From Magnetococcales bacterium (GTDB taxonomy: Bacteria; Pseudomonadota; Magnetococcia; Magnetococcales; Magnetaquicoccaceae), in assembly GCA_015229095.1 (NCBI GenBank), contig JADGCE010000135.1:1-7230 (forward strand): a DNA stretch of 7,230 bases, written 5' to 3'. A model generated the notes under the pieces. That model searched no databases. It was not told the DNA's origin and saw nothing but the letters and a program-made list of their open reading frames with translations. Below are positions 1 to 7,230 of the stretch, one piece after another (position 1 is the first letter of the stretch; each line of letters opens with the position of its first letter). Both the position numbers and the translations under genes were made by a program.

Positions 1-2
1 AA

Positions 3-1439
3 GAGATATTCCATTCTCTCACTTTCCTGACGACACGGGTCCATGATGCGACCGTCACCGCCACCGTCATGGCGTTGCGGGAGGCCCATGAGGCCAACGA
101 ACCGTACGCACTGCTGGTGCTGAACCAGCATCACCCGACGCAGGACATGCTCTTTTTTTTCCGTGAGGTCACCCGTCAATTGGCCGAGCAGGCACCCTTC
201 GTCGCGCTGCCCAAGTCCATTCTGCTGACCCAGGGTGACAGGATGCTGGTGGAAGAGCAGGCCATTGCCGCAGGTATCTCCGCCTGCTTCGATCAACCGG
301 TCGGACGCTCCTTGCTGTTCAATACCTTGCTGGAAATGTTCAACACCACAGCGGTGTATACGCCGTCGAGTGAGCGGTCGGATGCCACGGATGCCCATTT
401 CAAGGCCGCTCTCGGCGGCATTCATGTGCTGGTTGTGGAAGACAATCCCATCAACAGGCAAGTCATTCGTGAGTTGTTGGAACGGGTGGGCGTGACGGTG
501 GAAGAGGCCGACCATGGCGGTATCGCGTTGCGCATGCTGCAAACTTCACACTATGACGTGGTGTTGATGGACTTGCAGATGCCGGAGATGGATGGTTTGA
601 CGGCCACCCGTGTCATCCGCAGCAATACGCGCTTCAAGGATCTGCCGATCATTGCCATGACCGCCCACGCCATGGAGGAAGACAGGCAAAAATGTTTGTC
701 GGTCGGGATGAACGATCATGTGGGAAAACCGATCAACTTGCATAATCTGTACAAAACCCTGGCCAAATGGATCAATATGGAGGTGGTTTTTGACCACGCA
801 GAGAGCCTGACGGCGCAGAACGATGCCTGCCCCTTCCCCGACCTGCCCGGTGTGGACACCGGTGCCGGGCTGGAGCGGTTGGCTGGCAACCGCGCCTTGT
901 ACGAAAAGTTGCTGCACCAGATGGTTGAGGATCACGCGCAGGTTGCGGAACGCATTGCGCACGCCTTGGCCCATCAGGATCACACCCTGGCAGAGCGGTT
1001 GGCCCACACCCTCAAAAGTGTTGCCGGGCAGTTGGGGGCGCACGCACTCCACAAGGCGGCCAGAAATCTGGAAGAGGCCATTGCCCAGCGCAGCGATCAG
1101 ATCGACCGGTCCAAGAAACTGTTTGATGATGCCCTGTCGGAGGTCATACAGTCATTGACCGCTTTGTCTGCCCAGCCATCCGGGTTGGTCGAGTCCGGTA
1201 CCGTTCCGGAGTTGGATGCCGCACGCCTCGCGCCGTTGCTGCAGGGGTTGGCGGTGCTGTTGCGGGAACAGGACTCGAAAGCCGATACCATGCTGGAACC
1301 CTTGTCTGCCCAGTTGCGCGGGCATCCTCTGGAACCCATCTCCCACGCATTGATCCAGCACATCAAACATTATGACTATGAAAATGCCCTGAATGCGTTG
1401 GGGGAAATCGCGCACGGGGTCGGAATTTCTCTGGAATGA
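3..1439 (+). CDS. Hybrid sensor histidine kinase, C-terminal part (pseudo-receiver, receiver, Hpt); 5' end outside window
   Basis: The frame is open from the first bases of the window, so the gene starts upstream; the ATG at 69 is an internal Met. Residues are numbered from that Met. Domain 1, up to about residue 92, is a receiver with key positions lost: the phosphoacceptor Asp is Asn19 (in LLVLN) and the conserved Lys is Gln76 (in FDQPV). Domain 2 (about 117-235) is an intact receiver with acidic pair E124/D125, phosphoacceptor D168 in LMDLQMPEMDG, T198 and K220. Domain 3 (about 262-365) is an Hpt domain with phosphohistidine H313 in AHTLKS. A helical tail (about 380-450) resembles the C-terminus of other large hybrid kinases. 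By family knowledge, phosphate passes from a kinase-core His (not visible) to D168 to H313 and then to a separate receiver. The two genes that follow both carry candidate acceptor receivers. The sensor domain and signal cannot be inferred. Confidence 0.93.
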   Translation, partial: EIFHSLTFLTTRVHDATVTATVMALREAHEANEPYALLVLNQHHPTQDMLFFFREVTRQLAEQAPFVALPKSILLTQGDRMLVEEQAIAAGISACFDQPVGRSLLFNTLLEMFNTTAVYTPSSERSDATDAHFKAALGGIHVLVVEDNPINRQVIRELLERVGVTVEEADHGGIALRMLQTSHYDVVLMDLQMPEMDGLTATRVIRSNTRFKDLPIIAMTAHAMEEDRQKCLSVGMNDHVGKPINLHNLYKTLAKWINMEVVFDHAESLTAQNDACPFPDLPGVDTGAGLERLAGNRALYEKLLHQMVEDHAQVAERIAHALAHQDHTLAERLAHTLKSVAGQLGAHALHKAARNLEEAIAQRSDQIDRSKKLFDDALSEVIQSLTALSAQPSGLVESGTVPELDAARLAPLLQGLAVLLREQDSKADTMLEPLSAQLRGHPLEPISHALIQHIKHYDYENALNALGEIAHGVGISLE

Positions 1440-1476
1440 ATCGCTTGGGGAACGAATGGAATAGGCAGGTGACACG

Positions 1477-2613
1477 ATGAGCTTTGCACAAAAAATATTG
1501 ATTATTGACGACGATCCCATGGATATCAATATTCTCAGGAGCATCCTGGAATCCGACTATGCGCTGAATATTGCCATCAATGGCAGAATGGGTCTCAAGC
1601 GGGCGCGCTCGGAACCCTATCCCGATCTTGTTTTGCTGGATGTGATGATGCCGGAAATGGATGGTTTTGAGGTGTGCGAGCACTTGAAAGCGGACCCCGT
1701 TCTGCGGGAGATCCCGGTCATTTTTATCACCGCCAAGGACAAGGTGGCAGACGAAACCAGGGCTTTCAAGGCGGGTGCAGTCGATTATATTCCCAAACCG
1801 TTCAGTATACCGGTGGTCATGGCCAGAGTCGCCACCCATCTGGCCATGCATGCCGCCCATGTGCAGCTCAAACAACAATATATTGCCCTGCAAGAGATGG
1901 AGCGGTTGCGCAAAGATATGGAGGCCATCTCCCGCCATGACCTCAAGACCCCCATCAATGGCATTATCGGTTGTACGGACTTGCTGCTGCAGGATACCAC
2001 CTTGTCGCAACCGGATCTCCATAAATTTTACCGACTGATCCGCGAATCCGCCAGCCAGTTGCGGGAAATGGTCAACATGTCCGTGAGTTTGATCAAAATG
2101 GAGCAGGGGTGTTATGAGGTCACGTTGCAGCCCATCTCCCTGTTGCCCATCCTCCATCGCATACTGGCCGATCACCGAGCATGGCGGGAGAGAAGGCGGA
2201 TTGAGACTCTCATGACTGTGGATGGACAACCCGTTCAAGACCAGCAGGTGTTTATGGTTCTGGGTGATGAATTACTGTGCTACACCCTGTTTGCCAACCT
2301 CTACAAGAATGCTCTGGAGGCCTCCGAGGCAGGCCAGGTGGTGTCCGTTACACTGCGCACCGGTGCAATGGCCACGGTTGCGCTGCACAATCATGGGGTG
2401 GTACCGCCCGTCATCCGGGAAAAATTTTTTGAAAAATATGTCACGCATGGCAAAAAAGGGGGGACGGGTTTGGGCACCTACTCTGCCCGCCTGATGGCGG
2501 AAACGCAGCGTGGCAGCATCACTCTGCACAGCTCAGAGGCGGATGGCACCACGGTCACCGTCGCTTTGCGACAATCACCTGGAGCGAACGATGAAAATTT
2601 TGATTGCCGATGA
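1477..2613 (+). CDS. Receiver-histidine kinase fusion (REC-HisKA-HATPase)
   Basis: The protein has 378 residues and no signal peptide or membrane segment, so it is probably cytosolic. An N-terminal receiver (about 5-122) has D11-D13, phosphoacceptor D55 in LLDVMMPEMDG, T85 and K107. A short helical linker (about 125-150) leads to a HisKA dimerisation domain with H154 in SRHDLKTP. D155 and T158 are the residues linked in this family to kinase and phosphatase activity, so it may do both. The ATPase domain has an N box (NLYKNALEAS, N274/N278) and a clear ATP-lid box, GTGLGTY (329-335). Its G1 box is atypical: HNHGVV (304-309) stands where DxGxG is usual. With no sensor domain, the receiver is the likely input, perhaps fed by the Hpt domain of the preceding gene; that link is inferred. 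The ATG at 1477 is supported by AGGTG at 1467-1471. The end overlaps the next gene by 23 bases. The substrate of the kinase is unknown. Confidence 0.93.
   Translation: MSFAQKILIIDDDPMDINILRSILESDYALNIAINGRMGLKRARSEPYPDLVLLDVMMPEMDGFEVCEHLKADPVLREIPVIFITAKDKVADETRAFKAGAVDYIPKPFSIPVVMARVATHLAMHAAHVQLKQQYIALQEMERLRKDMEAISRHDLKTPINGIIGCTDLLLQDTTLSQPDLHKFYRLIRESASQLREMVNMSVSLIKMEQGCYEVTLQPISLLPILHRILADHRAWRERRRIETLMTVDGQPVQDQQVFMVLGDELLCYTLFANLYKNALEASEAGQVVSVTLRTGAMATVALHNHGVVPPVIREKFFEKYVTHGKKGGTGLGTYSARLMAETQRGSITLHSSEADGTTVTVALRQSPGANDENFDCR
2581..2584 (+). promoter_or_regulatory. Ribosome binding site that fixes the start of the single-domain receiver gene
   Basis: GGAG lies six bases before the ATG at 2591, inside the coding region of the preceding kinase. 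This supports 2591 as the start over an in-frame ATG at 2510, which would add 27 residues unlike any receiver N-terminus. The placement suggests translational coupling to the upstream gene. Confidence 0.7.
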
Positions 2614-2995
2614 TCATATGGTCTATCGGGAAGTTTTGAAAACCATGTTGCGCCCCTATGGCGAGTGTGTGGTGGTTGAAGATGGCGAGCAGGCCGTCCT
2701 GGCCTTCGAGGAGGCATTGCAGGCGAAAGAGCCGTTCAGTCTGGTGTTGCTGGATATCCAGATGCCGCACATGGATGGCCAGGAGGCCCTTCTGCAGATG
2801 CGCCAAATGGAAAAACGGGTGTATGGTCCCACCCTGGATATCAAGGAGTATGCGTGTATCATTATGCAAACAAGCGTGGATGATCCCCGCGCGCTGATAA
2901 CGGCTTTCAAGAAAGGTCACTGCAACGGTTTTATCAACAAGCCTGTCGACAAAGAAGAGTTGCTCGACAAAATGAAAAGACATGGTCTGATCTGA
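2591..2995 (+). CDS. Single-domain response regulator (CheY-like receiver)
   Basis: The protein has 134 residues and is a receiver domain from end to end. It begins MKILIADDH, giving the acidic pair D7/D8. Phosphoacceptor D55 sits in LLDIQMPHMDG, the switch Thr is T94 (IMQTS) and the conserved Lys is K117 (NKPVD). It has no output domain, so it must act by binding a partner or by relaying phosphate, as CheY- and Spo0F-type proteins do. The loop between the phosphoacceptor strand and the Thr strand is longer than usual (about residues 73-88) and could give partner specificity. The start overlaps the end of the receiver-kinase gene by 23 bases in another frame, so the two are probably co-translated. 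It is a plausible acceptor for the Hpt domain of the first gene or for the receiver-kinase, but the pairing is inferred from neighbourhood only. Confidence 0.92.
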   Translation: MKILIADDHMVYREVLKTMLRPYGECVVVEDGEQAVLAFEEALQAKEPFSLVLLDIQMPHMDGQEALLQMRQMEKRVYGPTLDIKEYACIIMQTSVDDPRALITAFKKGHCNGFINKPVDKEELLDKMKRHGLI

Positions 2996-3122
2996 ATCCA
3001 AAAAAAGCCCCAGGTCGTTATTTTTTCAAGCCATCGCGGCACCGCTTGGACCGGTCGCCCCCACACCCCTCCTGGACCTCCCTCGCAACGCAAAAAATTC
3101 TTAAAAAAGAAGAGTGGAGGGG
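2996..3122. other. Non-coding spacer between the signalling cluster and the hairpin
   Basis: I see no gene here. The stretch has A- and T-rich patches (near 3000-3006, 3019-3026 and 3091-3108) separated by a C-rich block (3057-3084). It has a small inverted repeat, CAAGC (3027-3031) with GCTTG (3044-3048), and the palindrome GACCGGTC (3049-3056). CCCCTCC at 3066-3072 is complementary to GGAGGGG at 3116-3122. It stays open in the dnaG frame from 3046, but the encoded peptide does not look like a protein. Confidence 0.6.
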
Positions 3123-3156
3123 CCTGGGGAGGCGGTTCACCGCCTCCCCAGGTTTT
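3123..3156 (+). terminator. Perfect 13-bp GC-rich hairpin with T4 tail: likely terminator or REP-like element
   Basis: CCTGGGGAGGCGG (3123-3135) pairs without mismatch with CCGCCTCCCCAGG (3140-3152) around a TTCA loop, and TTTT follows directly. This is the form of an intrinsic terminator on the + strand, although the T tract is short. It lies 127 bases past the last signalling gene and before the candidate dnaG promoter, so it could separate the two transcription units. On the minus strand the stem is followed by CCCCTCC, not T, so it is directional. The alternative is a dispersed extragenic palindrome, which one window cannot test. Confidence 0.6.
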
Positions 3157-3192
3157 CCAGTGCGATTGCCCTGGTTGAGCCAGAATGGAGAC

Positions 3193-3221
3193 TTGACAGA
3201 GGCAGGAACATGCTGCACACT
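3193..3221 (+). promoter_or_regulatory. Candidate sigma-70 promoter for dnaG-rpoD
   Basis: A perfect -35 box TTGACA (3193-3198) is followed after 17 bases by CACACT (3216-3221), which keeps the A at position 2 and the T at position 6 of TATAAT but matches only three of six positions. A start near 3228 would give a leader of about 50 bases before the dnaG ATG. It sits just after the hairpin, as expected for the first promoter of a new unit. The weak -10 keeps confidence moderate. Confidence 0.45.
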
Positions 3222-3279
3222 GAAGGGCTTGCACGTTTCATATCCGAGTCTTGTCCTTTGGTTGAGGTGCAAAGCGGTC

Positions 3280-5094
3280 ATGGCCCACTACCCCGAAAGC
3301 TTCATTGAAGAGGTGCGTGAGCGCGCCAATCTGTTGGATGTGGTGGGTCGGCATGTCCGGTTGAAAAAACAGGGGAGCAATTGGCTGGGGCTCTGTCCTT
3401 TTCATGGCGAAAAAACACCCTCATTCAGTGTGCGGCCCGACCAGGGGTATTTCAAGTGCTTTGGTTGTGGTGTGGGGGGGGATGTTTTTGATTTTTTAGT
3501 GAAAATACGAGGGATTGCCTTCGCCGATGCGGTGGAGGAGGCCGCCGGGAGTGCGGGGTTGCCGCTGCCTGTGATGGGGCAGGAAGAGGCGGGGGCGCGG
3601 CAACGGCGGGAAGAACGCCAGCAGCTGTTGGCGGTTGTGGAGAAGGCGCGCCTCTGGTTTTACCATCGTTTGCGCGCCGCCGAGGGTGCCGTGGCCCGCA
3701 CCTATCTGCAACGTCGCGGCTTGCAGGAGTCTACCATCGAGCGGTTTGGTTTGGGGTATGCCCCCCCCGGTTGGCGCAACCTGCTGGACTATTTTGGTGG
3801 AGGGGCGGGCGGCGCGCAGTTGCTGGAAAAGGTTGGCTTGGCGATTCCGGGAGAGCAGCGCCCCGGCTATGATCGTTTTCGGGAACGCATCGTTTTTCCG
3901 ATCCGTGATTATCGGGGACACTGCATCGGTTTCGGGGGCAGGGTTTTGGCCCAGGGAGAGCCCAAATATATCAACTCCCCGGAAACCCCCTTGTATCGCA
4001 AAGGGGAGGTGTTGTACGGGCTGGATCAGGCGCAGGCGGCCATCCAGCGGGAAGAGCAGGTGATCGTGGTGGAGGGCTATCTGGATCTGATCGCCTTGGC
4101 CGACCGGGGCATTGACCCGGTGGTCGCCACCCTGGGTACGGCGTTGACCTCCGCCCACCTGCGTCAACTCTGGAAACGCACCCGGCGGATCTGTTTTTGT
4201 TTTGACGGTGACCCGGCGGGCAGGAAAGCGGCATGGCGGGCCCTGGAGCTGGTGCTGGATGGTTTGCAGGCCGACCAGCATGCCCATTTTTTGTTTTTAC
4301 CCGACGGGCAGGATCCGGACGATGTGGTGCGCCGGGAGGGAGCGGAGGGCTTTCGTGCCCGGATGAGCGGCGCGGCCCCCTTGATGGCCTTTTTCCTGCG
4401 CCATTTGGGGGAGGGATTGGATACCGCCAGTCCGGAGGGGCGGGTTGCCCTCCTGCATCGAGCCAGGCCGTTGCTGGCCAAGGTGGGGGATCCGTTGCTG
4501 CGGGAACTTTACCTCGAGCACCTGAGTCAGTATCTCCATCTGCCTCAATCACCGCCCGATGGGGGGGGTGTGGTGCGGCTGGAACCCTCCTCCTCTTACG
4601 CTGCCCCGACCCGCTCCCGCTTGCGTCAACCGGTGGCGGCGGGTCGGGATTTTGAACAGGCTCTGCTGGCCATGCTGTTGCGCTTCCCGGAGCTGCTTCT
4701 GACCTGGGAAGAGGAGTTGAGTCGGCTGGATTTGGAAAATCCGCAGCTGGCGGCTCTGCTCTCTGAACTCCTCAACCTGGGGGCTGCGTTGACACACGGC
4801 AGTGCTGCCCCCCTGTGGCATCGGCTTCCTTCCGCCGAATGGCGTGCCCAGGCGGAGGCTGTGTTGATGACGGAAGAGGTGCAGTTGGAATCGCTGCAGG
4901 AGGAGTTTGCGGGATGTCTGCTGAATTGTCAGCTGCGCCATCTCAATCGGCAGATTGATCAGAAAAGTCGGGAGATTGCATCGGGATCGGGTGATAATGC
5001 CCGTCAGTTTGGTATGTTACTTGCCTTGAAGCAGGAAAAGCGGTTGCTGCAGCAGCGCAAAAGTCAGCCGCTGACAGGATCCGCAGAGGGGTGA
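3280..5094 (+). CDS. dnaG: DNA primase DnaG
   Basis: The protein has 604 residues, close to the usual bacterial primase length, and makes RNA primers at the replication fork. An N-terminal CHC2 zinc finger (about 35-75) has C39, H42, C60 and C63, the last two in CFGC. The catalytic core has the primase motif RERIVFPIRDYRG (201-213). Its TOPRIM domain has E265 and D269 (VVEGYLD), D309 and D311 (FDGDPAG), and D345 and D347 (GQDPDD), all expected metal ligands and at the same numbers as I recall for E. coli DnaG. The C-terminal part (about 455-600) is helical and matches the DnaB helicase-binding domain in place and size. The ATG at 3280 gives the family start MAHYPESFIEEVRERANLLD. Its ribosome site is weak (GAGG at 3264-3267, 12 bases away). 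The frame stays open upstream, but only through non-coding sequence. rpoD follows after 94 bases, as in the macromolecular synthesis operon, but without rpsU in front. Confidence 0.98.
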   Translation: MAHYPESFIEEVRERANLLDVVGRHVRLKKQGSNWLGLCPFHGEKTPSFSVRPDQGYFKCFGCGVGGDVFDFLVKIRGIAFADAVEEAAGSAGLPLPVMGQEEAGARQRREERQQLLAVVEKARLWFYHRLRAAEGAVARTYLQRRGLQESTIERFGLGYAPPGWRNLLDYFGGGAGGAQLLEKVGLAIPGEQRPGYDRFRERIVFPIRDYRGHCIGFGGRVLAQGEPKYINSPETPLYRKGEVLYGLDQAQAAIQREEQVIVVEGYLDLIALADRGIDPVVATLGTALTSAHLRQLWKRTRRICFCFDGDPAGRKAAWRALELVLDGLQADQHAHFLFLPDGQDPDDVVRREGAEGFRARMSGAAPLMAFFLRHLGEGLDTASPEGRVALLHRARPLLAKVGDPLLRELYLEHLSQYLHLPQSPPDGGGVVRLEPSSSYAAPTRSRLRQPVAAGRDFEQALLAMLLRFPELLLTWEEELSRLDLENPQLAALLSELLNLGAALTHGSAAPLWHRLPSAEWRAQAEAVLMTEEVQLESLQEEFAGCLLNCQLRHLNRQIDQKSREIASGSGDNARQFGMLLALKQEKRLLQQRKSQPLTGSAEG

Positions 5095-5188
5095 TGGGCT
5101 GCGCCGCCGGTGTGTGACACTACCCTGAAATTTAAAAAAAACGTCGTTTGCCGCTGTTTGGCCGACACAACTGCCATGGACATAGAAA
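5095..5188 (+). other. dnaG-rpoD spacer and rpoD leader
   Basis: This 94-base spacer has an AT-rich stretch (5128-5141, including eight A). It also has a possible bulged hairpin: GTCG (5143-5146) and GCC (5150-5152) pair with GGC (5160-5162) and CGAC (5163-5166), leaving a TTT bulge and a seven-base loop. The stem ends 22 bases before the rpoD ATG, so it could affect translation, but it is short. I see no convincing promoter or terminator, which fits read-through from dnaG into rpoD. Confidence 0.35.
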
Positions 5189-7168
<1,980 letters not shown>

Positions 7169-7175
7169 ATCTTTC

Positions 7176-7230
7176 GGGCCTATAGCTCAGCGGTCAGAGC
7201 CGCCGGCTCATAACCGGTCGGTCCCAGGTT
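7176..7230 (+). tRNA. tRNA with CAT anticodon, probably tRNA-Ile2 (lysidine type); 3' end outside window
   Basis: The cloverleaf reads to position 55: acceptor 5' strand GGGCCTA (7176-7182), D stem GCTC (7185-7188) with GAGC (7197-7200), anticodon stem GCCGG (7202-7206) with CCGGT (7214-7218), loop CTCATAA with CAT at 7209-7211, and T-stem 5' strand CCAGG (7224-7228). CAT can be Met or Ile2. C4 and C5 in the acceptor, the G27-T43 wobble pair and A37/A38 are the features I recall as determinants for TilS, which converts C34 to lysidine, so Ile2 is favoured. The initiator is unlikely because the three stacked G-C pairs GGG/CCC at 29-31/39-41 are missing. The TpsiC loop and 3' acceptor strand lie beyond the window. 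It is probably co-transcribed with rpoD and released by RNase processing. Confidence 0.88.

Noticed and set aside
546..1052. Long open frames on the minus strand, for example opposite the hybrid kinase, dnaG and rpoD
   Set aside because: They lie antisense to well-conserved genes, follow from GC-rich codon use, and show no recognisable domain.
1440..1476. Promoter or terminator between the hybrid kinase and receiver-kinase genes
   Set aside because: The 37-base gap shows only a ribosome site (AGGTG). I see no hairpin or promoter boxes, so the genes are probably in one operon.
2510..2590. Longer start for the lone receiver gene
   Set aside because: The added 27 residues come from an out-of-frame reading of the kinase gene. 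The receiver fold begins at MKILIADD (2591), which has its own GGAG.
3046..3279. Possible 78-residue N-terminal extension of DnaG, since the frame is open upstream
   Set aside because: The extension runs through the hairpin and the candidate promoter and has no protein-like character. The ATG at 3280 gives the typical primase N-terminus.
7176..7230. Calling the tRNA elongator tRNA-Met
   Set aside because: Not excluded, but C4, C5, the G27-T43 pair and A37/A38 fit tRNA-Ile2 better. The 3' acceptor strand is needed to settle it.

Overview
This window looks like ordinary chromosomal DNA from a proteobacterium, moderately GC-rich by eye, and every gene is on the + strand. The first 3 kb carry a signalling cluster. 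The last 4 kb carry the primase and primary sigma factor genes, followed by the start of a tRNA. DnaG and RpoD align closely with the E. coli proteins: the catalytic residues of DnaG fall at the same residue numbers, and the RpoD core is shifted by a constant 46 residues. A magnetococcus-like lineage (Magnetococcia) is my guess from overall style, including many receiver and histidine kinase genes and GC-rich intergenic hairpins. It is a low-confidence inference, not something the sequence proves.

Positions 1-2995 hold a three-gene two-component cluster, probably one transcription unit. First is the C-terminal end of a hybrid sensor kinase, whose start and kinase core lie upstream of the window. 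It ends in a decayed receiver, an intact receiver and a histidine phosphotransfer (Hpt) domain. Then, 37 bases on, comes a protein with an N-terminal receiver fused to a histidine kinase core. Last comes a single-domain receiver whose start lies inside the end of the preceding gene (23-base overlap). The set contains donor and acceptor sites for a multistep phosphorelay but no DNA-binding output domain, so its output must be protein-protein contact or must lie outside the window.

Positions 2996-3279 form the boundary between the two modules. It holds a perfect 13-bp GC-rich hairpin followed by four T, which is a likely terminator or REP-like element. A consensus TTGACA box with a weaker -10 follows and is a candidate promoter for dnaG.

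Positions 3280-7168 hold dnaG and rpoD in the order of the macromolecular synthesis operon, but the ribosomal protein gene rpsU that precedes dnaG in E. coli is absent. The genes are 94 bases apart. A tRNA gene with anticodon CAT begins 7 bases after the rpoD stop and is cut by the window end. Its visible identity elements fit tRNA-Ile2 (the C34-to-lysidine type) better than elongator or initiator tRNA-Met.

I found no mobile element, CRISPR array or plainly novel system. The most interesting points are the output-less phosphorelay cluster, the pseudo-receiver in the hybrid kinase, the boundary hairpin, and the tight packing of the tRNA against rpoD.
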